Shown here piece after piece: positions 1 to 5,135 of a stretch of DNA of 5,135 bases (position 1 is the first letter of the stretch; the number at the start of each line of letters is the position of its first letter). This DNA comes from Ferruginibacter sp. Lineage in GTDB: Bacteria > Bacteroidota > Bacteroidia > Chitinophagales > Chitinophagaceae. The position numbers and the translations under genes were made by a program. The notes under the pieces were generated by a model. That model searched no databases, was not told the origin of the DNA, and saw only the letters and a list, made by a program, of their open reading frames with translations. Where the stretch lies: the NCBI GenBank assembly GCA_025362765.1, contig JANYFI010000810.1, forward strand, positions 1-5,135, read 5' to 3'.

Positions 1-969
1 TGCAGCAGTTCCTGTTGTGTTTTGATTCAATGTTGGAAAGTCAGCGGCTACCGCTATGGATGGAATACCTGTTGCGGTGCTATTTTTCATAATGCCGGTT
101 CCAAGTCCTGCTAAGGAAGTTCCGTTTATTTTTCCTACAACGGTAGCACTTTGCGTTCCCGTTACATCGCCGGCAAGGTTGCCTGTAAAAGACCCTGCAC
201 TTCCTGTTACATTTCCTGATGGAACCACATAATCCGTACCTGCCGTAGCCGCACTAATTGTTGTTCCATTGCTCTTTACCATACCGTTAATCGCTTTTAC
301 TACCGGGTCTGTTTCTGTATAAGAAGTTAAAAAACCGGGTGTAGTATTTACCCATTTGCCGGTTGCTATATTATATTGCAATACCTGGCCATTGATAGGA
401 TAACTGATAGCCGCATCTGTTGCGCCCCCTAAACTGGAGGAGGAAATATAACCTGATGGATTAGTGGCATTATAAGGTGTAAACCCCAAGGCTGTTTGCT
501 TGCCGTTAAAAATGGTCCAGTCAGCTGCAGATAACGCACCCCTGCTGGTGGCAGACGCAGTAGGTATATTAAACGTATGCGTACCTCCCGAGCTACTGAT
601 GTTAAAATCAGTGCCAGTGGTACCGGTGGTAAATGTTTGGGTAGTGCCTGTTAAACCATTGATAGAAGTAATGGCATTCCCGCTGTATAATAAAGGCGTC
701 CATACAGGTGCTGCCGAAGTACCCGTATTTACTTTAAATACGTTGTCCGTTGTATTAAATATCAGCAGGCCGGTAGCTGGTGACGCGATGGTATTTTGCT
801 GCGTTGTAGTCATACGCGGCATCAGGAAGCCCTTGGTAGTACTTGCGATATCCACCATGGCGCTGGCATCCGGTGTTGAACCATCTGTATTAATGGCCAT
901 GTTTTGCGCCTGCGCTGAATGAACCATGCAGGAACCCATGACAAGGAGAAATAAGATAAAGTTTTTCAT
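1..969 (-). CDS. Secreted tail-fibre-like repetitive protein, N-terminal part (3' end beyond window)
   Basis: Translating the minus strand from the ATG at 967-969 gives 323 uninterrupted codons to the left edge, so the C-terminus is missing. Residues 1-22 form a signal peptide: MKN, a hydrophobic FILFLLVMG stretch, and a probable signal peptidase I site after SAQA. A Cys at residue 14 lacks a good lipobox. Residues 23-93 (INTDGSTPDASAMVDI, then KGFLMPRMTT, then ASPATGLLIFNTTD and a Trp) match the N-terminal module typical of Bacteroidota proteins that often end in a tail-fibre or S74 chaperone domain. Residues 100-180 (SINGLTG, FTTGTTGTDFNISSSGGTHTF, LSAADWTIFNGKQ) and 240-323 (AGTDYVVPSG, LAGDVTG, GIPSIAVAADFPTLNQ) are Gly/Thr/Ser/Ala-rich, like phage tail-fibre shafts. 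The role is inferred to be an exported, fibrous, probably multimeric surface protein. No catalytic residues are visible. It lies 54 bp downstream of the T9SS cargo gene. A C-terminal S74-type domain is expected but not seen. Confidence 0.85.
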   Translation of the reverse strand, partial: MKNFILFLLVMGSCMVHSAQAQNMAINTDGSTPDASAMVDIASTTKGFLMPRMTTTQQNTIASPATGLLIFNTTDNVFKVNTGTSAAPVWTPLLYSGNAITSINGLTGTTQTFTTGTTGTDFNISSSGGTHTFNIPTASATSRGALSAADWTIFNGKQTALGFTPYNATNPSGYISSSSLGGATDAAISYPINGQVLQYNIATGKWVNTTPGFLTSYTETDPVVKAINGMVKSNGTTISAATAGTDYVVPSGNVTGSAGSFTGNLAGDVTGTQSATVVGKINGTSLAGLGTGIMKNSTATGIPSIAVAADFPTLNQNTTGTAA

Positions 970-979
970 GTATGTATGT
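968..979. repeat. Three tandem ATGT tetranucleotides overlapping a start codon
   Basis: The plus strand reads ATGTATGTATGT, which is (ACAT)3 on the minus strand. The last unit supplies the AT of the ATG that starts the tail-fibre-like gene. No Shine-Dalgarno-like sequence precedes this start; the upstream stretch is A/C-rich (CCAAACATAC), as is common in Bacteroidota. Changing the copy number would alter the leader, not the reading frame. Three units is too few to claim a contingency locus. Confidence 0.5.
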
Positions 980-1023
980 TTGGATATTGGAATGTTTCTA
1001 AAATTTTACGGCTGATTAACAGC
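970..1023 (-). other. 54-bp intergenic gap, probably within an operon
   Basis: This is the gap between the TAA of the T9SS cargo gene and the ATG of the tail-fibre-like gene, both on the minus strand. Right after the stop there is a short GCTG-TTAAT-CAGC inverted repeat (1011-1023), followed by the 10-bp palindrome TAAAATTTTA (999-1008). The stem is only 4 bp and no T-run follows it directly, so it is a poor intrinsic terminator. I see no Bacteroidota-type -7 box (TAnnTTTG). The simplest reading is co-transcription of the two genes. Confidence 0.45.
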
Positions 1024-3216
1024 TTATTGTTCTATTATTAAGGGTAGTGTTTCAAGTGTATTAGCAGCTCCACCAATTTGTAAAGTATACTGTCCCGACG
1101 GCAAATAAGTACCGGTCTTCAACTCCTGGGTGGTGCTTCCGCTGCTGACGAATAATTCCGTGCTCCATATTAACTGGCCATTGCTGTTTATTAAACGGAA
1201 TTTATATTTTCCGGCAGCCTGGTTAGCGAACTGAAGATGAATGATACTTCCTTCTACAGGATTTGGATGTACGGTAAAAGGAATAATTTTTCTTTCAATT
1301 ATTACATTTACCAGCTGGCTGTATTTTACCATTCCATTCAAATCATACCATTTAATTCTATAAAAATTATTTCCCGATACTACTTTTGTATCAATCCACT
1401 TGTAGGCGTTCGCAGGGTTATTATTTCCGTTTACAGCCGTTGTATTCACAGCCATAAACGTCGTTCCATCGGTTGATTTTTCCACGTCATATTTTACAAT
1501 GTTTAGTTCGTTTTCTACGGCCCACTCTACGGCGATATTTTCATTTTGCTGATATGCTTTTACAGTTGTAAATGTTACCGGTAATACTACGGTTGGTTTA
1601 AATATAATTTTAAAGCGGGTTGAAGCGGCAGAAGCCGCAGCAGCATTAATAGAAAAATTAACAGTTGTTGTTCCGTCAAGGCTGATCGCTTTATTTGTAC
1701 CAAGATAGCTGTCAACCAAATAACCCATCAAATTGGGCTGCTGCAGATTGCCGGCTTTAAAAATAAACTGGTAAGCTCTTTGCGTAGTGGTGGCGAGTTT
1801 AAGAAACACGGTGTCATTGGCGCTGAGTGCGGACCGTCTTTCTGCAGCGAGAGAAATGCTGTTTCTTAACATACTGAGATTTTCGTTTGTATTACCAAAT
1901 TTTACGGCGTCATCCCGGTCTATTCCACTACTGAATACATCATTGAATTCTGCAAAAGTACCGTCGGCAAGCGTGGTGGTGTTAGCTGCATTTAACAGGT
2001 TCAGCGTCACTTTTATAATTCCTGAAGGATTGCCAATTGGTCTGAATCCAATATTGCTTCTATTAGTGCTTTTACTTGATTCGTTGAAAGTAATAGAAGC
2101 TGGATTGTTATTTTTTGTTTCTATAAAAAAGGCCTGGCCCGATTGCATGTCTGTTGTTTGGGCGCTTGGCACAGACTGACTCCAGGTACCGGTAAAAAGC
2201 AGGTCATCCATCATTACATACCCCCCAGTTTGGTTTAATGAAGGGTCCCAGGCATAAAACCGGTTAACGAGATTGGTTAGAGAAAGATTCGTAAAATTAA
2301 CCGGAGAAGCATAAGGATTACCAATCAATGTAAATTTACCAGACAATGAGGCTGCTGGAAAAATTTGCGTGCCTGTTTGCAGTTCGCCGATGCCACTTAA
2401 GGTAGTATTTGTCATGGTACAGGTGCAGGTATTGGCGGCATTACGGTCACCTCTTACAAATATAAAATAGCCGGTATTATCAGCATTTCCTGAATAACCT
2501 GCGGAAATGGGCACTTTAGTATTTAGCACGTTAACCAACGCCTGCGTACTATAATTCCAGCTCTTCATTGAAACAGCATTTTGGACACTTACATCTAACC
2601 CATTGCCTAATGCACCCGTAGGGCCTGGCCCGGTTACCAGCAAGCCAATACCTGTATTGTTATTGCCCCGATCCTGCCAGGTATTATAAATAGTATTGGA
2701 ATTGGTGACAGGAGCCGTTAACAGTCTCCAGGATCTTTTTTGAGGTATATATCTTTCAACAGTCGCTTTGCCTATAATCAGGCTGGCTGGTGCAACAGGC
2801 GCTACTCTTGCGGTAAGATTGACGTCTGATTTTAAAATAAGATTACTGTCCGCATATAAATTGCCACCATTTACTGACAGCACATTACTAACTACGGCTA
2901 AGGATTTTAAGGCGGCCCCATAAGCCGATTTATTAATGGTAAGATTATTAAAACCAGTGGTACTGGTGCCTGATAAAAAACTAATGGTGGTATCAGCGTC
3001 GCCAATGAATGAAAAAGTACTGCCGCCCGCTGAAAAAATACCATTGTTTTTAAAGGAAGTATTATTTATAACCACGTTAATATTTCCAGTCAATACCATG
3101 TTACACCCTGCATACATTTTAACTTCTTGTGCATGTGCCGTATCCATAATAAAAATGAGCCAACCTAACCGGCAAGCTTTTTTTATCATCGTGTTTTTAT
3201 TAATTGGGAAACGCAT
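1024..3216 (-). CDS. T9SS type A sorting domain-containing secreted protein
   Basis: This 730-residue protein is complete, with TAA at 1024-1026. The N-terminus has a signal peptide: basic IKKACR, hydrophobic LGWLIFIM, and probable cleavage after TAHA at about residue 29. Residues 36-140 are Asn/Thr/Ser-rich beta repeats (LTGNINVVINNTSFKNNGIF, then FNNLTINKS and LILKSDVNL), suggesting a beta-solenoid or adhesin-like fold. Residues 150-390 carry motifs common in large Bacteroidota surface proteins: ATVERYIPQKRSWRLLTAPV, FIFVRGDR, LIGNPYASPVNF, YAWDPSL and GQAFFIET. Residues 545-641 form an Ig/FN3-like module (LPVTFTTV, EWAVENELNIVKYDVEKSTDG, NFYRIKWYDLNG). Residues 647-730 fit a T9SS type A sorting domain (FTVHPNPVEG, FRLINSNGQLIW, LPSGQYTLQI), which directs export through the outer membrane and is normally removed. 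Only three Cys are present after the signal peptide (38, 264, 266). No enzymatic motif is visible; the function is probably surface or matrix related. ATG at 3187-3189 (Met10) is an alternative start and gives a more compact signal peptide. Confidence 0.9.
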   Translation of the reverse strand: MRFPINKNTMIKKACRLGWLIFIMDTAHAQEVKMYAGCNMVLTGNINVVINNTSFKNNGIFSAGGSTFSFIGDADTTISFLSGTSTTGFNNLTINKSAYGAALKSLAVVSNVLSVNGGNLYADSNLILKSDVNLTARVAPVAPASLIIGKATVERYIPQKRSWRLLTAPVTNSNTIYNTWQDRGNNNTGIGLLVTGPGPTGALGNGLDVSVQNAVSMKSWNYSTQALVNVLNTKVPISAGYSGNADNTGYFIFVRGDRNAANTCTCTMTNTTLSGIGELQTGTQIFPAASLSGKFTLIGNPYASPVNFTNLSLTNLVNRFYAWDPSLNQTGGYVMMDDLLFTGTWSQSVPSAQTTDMQSGQAFFIETKNNNPASITFNESSKSTNRSNIGFRPIGNPSGIIKVTLNLLNAANTTTLADGTFAEFNDVFSSGIDRDDAVKFGNTNENLSMLRNSISLAAERRSALSANDTVFLKLATTTQRAYQFIFKAGNLQQPNLMGYLVDSYLGTNKAISLDGTTTVNFSINAAAASAASTRFKIIFKPTVVLPVTFTTVKAYQQNENIAVEWAVENELNIVKYDVEKSTDGTTFMAVNTTAVNGNNNPANAYKWIDTKVVSGNNFYRIKWYDLNGMVKYSQLVNVIIERKIIPFTVHPNPVEGSIIHLQFANQAAGKYKFRLINSNGQLIWSTELFVSSGSTTQELKTGTYLPSGQYTLQIGGAANTLETLPLIIEQ

Positions 3217-3392
3217 AAATATTCCCTGGCATTTTTGTGAAGACGAAGCTGTATTTCGTTTCAGTGGTAACCAGGTTCTCTTAAAAACGGGATAATAATA
3301 GCGGTATTGTTAGTAAAATTTCGATATCTGGCAGAGGTTTTTCTAATCACCCATAGAAGAAATTCGCTACCGTGGAATTGCTGGCTGCAAAT
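3217..3392 (-). other. 176-bp intergenic region upstream of the T9SS cargo gene
   Basis: This is the gap between the kinase stop codon and the start of the T9SS cargo gene. It is long enough for a promoter, but I could not find a good TAnnTTTG -7 element with a TTG near -33. I also see no GC-rich stem followed by a T-run that would end kinase transcription. TGGTTACCA is a small imperfect palindrome with no evident role. An independent promoter for the downstream pair is possible but not shown by the sequence. Confidence 0.4.
3223..3227 (-). promoter_or_regulatory. Weak Shine-Dalgarno-like AGGGA supporting the 3216 start
   Basis: On the minus strand AGGGA is followed by ATATTT and then the ATG at 3216, a spacing of 6 bases. 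The alternative ATG (Met10, at 3189) has only an A-rich leader (AATTAATAAAAACACG). The purine block therefore mildly favours the longer form. Bacteroidota often initiate without a Shine-Dalgarno sequence, so this does not settle the choice. Confidence 0.3.
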
Positions 3393-5135
3393 CTATTTTT
3401 TTGCAACAACAAGCTGCTTTTTTTCATTGATAAGAAGGGCCCATTTTTCAAGCATACCCATCAATTCATTTAACTCTACAGGTTTGCTAATATAGTCATC
3501 CATACCAGATTGCATACAATCCTGCCGGTCACCCTGCATTACGTTTGCAGTCATGGCAATTATTACCGGCTGCGACTCCAGGCATAACCTGATCATACGG
3601 GTTGCTTCCATGCCATCCATTTCCGGCATTTGAACATCCATTAAAATTAAATCATAGTTGCTGGTACTAACCACTTCCAATACTTCTTTTCCATTATTGG
3701 CTAATTCCGTGATGTATCCCAGTTTTGAAAGTATTTTCGTTGTCCATTTTTGATTCACCGGATTATCTTCTGCTATAAGAATATTTAGCGGGTACTGTTT
3801 GGAAAAAGTAGTGGATAATTTATGCACTTTATGTTGCTTATTTTCCTGCGTTGTATCTTTCTTCCTTAGCTGGTTCGCAATGGCCTCCAGCAGCAACCGG
3901 GGCTTAATTGGCTTGTTGACTACAGCGCCTAAAATTCCGTCATATTCCTTATAGTGTTCATCGTTTGCCGGGTTAAGTAATATCACAGGCAATTGCGGAT
4001 ATTTTGTGCGGATACTTTGTGCCAGCTCAAGACCATTCATTTCCGGCATTGTTAAATCCGTTATGATTACATCAAAAGAAATCTGGGTTAATATTTCCAG
4101 CGCTTCCTTTGCGCTGGCTGCTGAAGTAGTTTCCATTTGCTGGCTTTCCAGTTGCCTGCATATTAAATCTCTTGTTGTAGCATTGTCATCCGCCACCAAT
4201 ATTTTCTTTCCGGCCAGTTCATTTATTTCTGCATGAACGGCCGAACGGGAAGGTTGCATGCCTGCTTTACTGTAAATAGAAAACGTAACCGCCGTACCTT
4301 TTTCTTCAGCACTTTCAAAGTGTATAGTACCGCCCATGAGCGCCACCAGTTTTTTACAAATAATAAATCCCACTCCTGAGGCGGCGGGGTTATTACTAAC
4401 CGGCGTCATACTGTTAAAGTCCTGCCGCAATAATTTTGTTTGTTCTGCGGGCATGCCCCTGCCTGTATCCCTTACGGTGAACTCCAGTTTTATCCTGTTA
4501 TCATCTTCACAGATTAATAGTTTCACCTCTATAAAAATTTCACCTTTAGCTGTAACTGCCAATGAATTTTCTATCAGGTTCATCAGTATCTGGCGCAACC
4601 GTTTTACATCCACGATAACCTGCTTTGGTACGTTACTTTTTATTTCGTACAATAAATCAATACCTGCCGTTGCTGCTTTTATAGCAAAAACATCCAGTAC
4701 TTCTTCTATGCAATTGCTTAAATCAATGTCGTTGGCTTCCAGGTCTCTTCCTGATTCTGTTTTGGAATATTCCAGAATATCATTCACCATTATTTCGTTG
4801 ATTACATTCATCAGTTTACCACCGGAATGAATGATTGTAGTTACATATTCCTGCTGCTCACCTGTAAGATCGGTTTCGTTTAATAGTATCGCCATTCCCA
4901 ATACGCCATTCATTGGTGTACGCAATTCATGATTGATTCTTGAAAGCAACAGGCCTTTATTACGTTCTGCAAACTGGGCTTTATCCATCGCTTTCTGTTC
5001 ATTTTTAGCAGAATATAACAGTAGTTCATTCTTTTCCAATACCTGCCTTTCCAGGTCGAGGCGAAAATTTTTTAGCGCATTTATTTTTATAAAATGAAAT
5101 AGCACAGCTGTCGCGGCCAATACCAACAATAGTAA
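3393..5135 (-). CDS. Hybrid sensor histidine kinase with two receiver domains (5' end beyond window)
   Basis: The frame is open to the right edge. The first possible start is TTG at 5127-5129, inside a hydrophobic segment (LLLVLAATAVLFHFI), so the true start and sensor region lie outside the window. Residues are numbered from that TTG. Residues 1-16 are the end of a transmembrane helix, and about 18-62 a charged, probably coiled-coil linker. HisKA has the H-box INHELRTPMNG with phospho-acceptor His67. HATPase_c has an N-box (Asn184, Asn188), G1 box DTGRGMP (221-227) and G2 box GVGF (252-255). Receiver 1 (about 309-420) has Asp314/Asp315, phospho-acceptor Asp358 and Lys406. Receiver 2 (about 448-565) has Glu454/Asp455, Asp498, Thr527 and Lys549, a fully canonical set. 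No HPt domain follows, so relay would need a separate HPt protein or end here. Oddities are a five-residue insertion after VIN in HisKA, an atypical N-box tail (NSLAVT) and Asn386 where receiver 1 normally has Thr/Ser. The protein is an inner-membrane signalling kinase; its stimulus cannot be told from this part. Confidence 0.93.
   Translation of the reverse strand, partial: LLLLVLAATAVLFHFIKINALKNFRLDLERQVLEKNELLLYSAKNEQKAMDKAQFAERNKGLLLSRINHELRTPMNGVLGMAILLNETDLTGEQQEYVTTIIHSGGKLMNVINEIMVNDILEYSKTESGRDLEANDIDLSNCIEEVLDVFAIKAATAGIDLLYEIKSNVPKQVIVDVKRLRQILMNLIENSLAVTAKGEIFIEVKLLICEDDNRIKLEFTVRDTGRGMPAEQTKLLRQDFNSMTPVSNNPAASGVGFIICKKLVALMGGTIHFESAEEKGTAVTFSIYSKAGMQPSRSAVHAEINELAGKKILVADDNATTRDLICRQLESQQMETTSAASAKEALEILTQISFDVIITDLTMPEMNGLELAQSIRTKYPQLPVILLNPANDEHYKEYDGILGAVVNKPIKPRLLLEAIANQLRKKDTTQENKQHKVHKLSTTFSKQYPLNILIAEDNPVNQKWTTKILSKLGYITELANNGKEVLEVVSTSNYDLILMDVQMPEMDGMEATRMIRLCLESQPVIIAMTANVMQGDRQDCMQSGMDDYISKPVELNELMGMLEKWALLINEKKQLVVAKK

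Noticed and set aside
500..922. Plus-strand open frame opposite the tail-fibre-like gene
   Set aside because: It lies antisense to a well-supported coding frame with a signal peptide and recognisable motifs. Its own translation shows no domain.
999..1023. Hairpin GCTG-TTAAT-CAGC plus palindrome TAAAATTTTA after the T9SS cargo stop codon, as a possible terminator
   Set aside because: The stem is only 4 bp and the T-run does not follow it directly. The AT palindrome alone is expected by chance in AT-rich intergenic DNA.
3261..3275. Small palindrome TGGTTACCA in the intergenic region as an operator
   Set aside because: It is a single 9-bp imperfect palindrome with no second copy and no promoter elements around it.
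3396..3402. A7 run just before the kinase stop codon as a possible slippage site
   Set aside because: It encodes the terminal Lys-Lys, and slippage would change only a short tail. There is no downstream stimulatory structure.
3618..4050. Repeated 13-mer CATTTCCGGCATT at 3618-3630 and 4038-4050
   Set aside because: Both copies encode the conserved MPEM motif of the two receiver domains, so shared ancestry and function explain the identity.
4336..4830. Plus-strand open frame of 164 codons opposite the kinase
   Set aside because: It is antisense to the conserved HisKA and HATPase_c regions, and its translation resembles no family. The same holds for the open frames at 1787-2179, 2936-3295 and 4006-4236.
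5127..5129. TTG as the true start of the kinase
   Set aside because: The frame stays open to the window edge, and the TTG sits inside a hydrophobic transmembrane helix. The gene is cut by the window.

Overview
The window looks like chromosomal DNA from a member of the Bacteroidota, most likely the Chitinophagaceae or close relatives. The evidence is a protein with a type IX secretion (T9SS) C-terminal sorting domain, preceded by the Bacteroidota 'LPV...W...E.N...VEKS.DG' immunoglobulin-like module. The AT-leaning sequence and mostly A-rich rather than Shine-Dalgarno-like start regions agree with this. The family placement comes from remembered protein motifs, not from a search.

All three recognisable genes lie on the minus strand, so transcription runs from the right edge to the left. 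(1) 5135 to 3393: the C-terminal part of a hybrid sensor histidine kinase whose 5' end lies beyond the right edge. It has a transmembrane segment, a helical linker, HisKA, HATPase_c and two receiver domains. (2) 3216 to 1024: a complete 730-residue secreted protein with a signal peptide, a repetitive beta-rich body, an Ig/FN3-like module and a T9SS sorting domain. (3) 969 to the left edge: the first 323 codons of a secreted, low-complexity, phage-tail-fibre-like protein, open to the window edge. The gaps are 176 bp and 54 bp, and neither contains a convincing terminator.

The two exported proteins are probably surface or extracellular components, and the 54-bp gap suggests they may be co-transcribed. 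The kinase is probably a membrane sensor. A link between its signalling and the exported proteins is suggested only by adjacency. Nothing points to a mobile element, CRISPR array, RNA gene or defence system. The most distinctive details are a five-residue, duplication-like insertion in the kinase dimerisation helix and several departures from consensus in its ATP-binding domain and first receiver domain. I do not see a clearly new biological system here.
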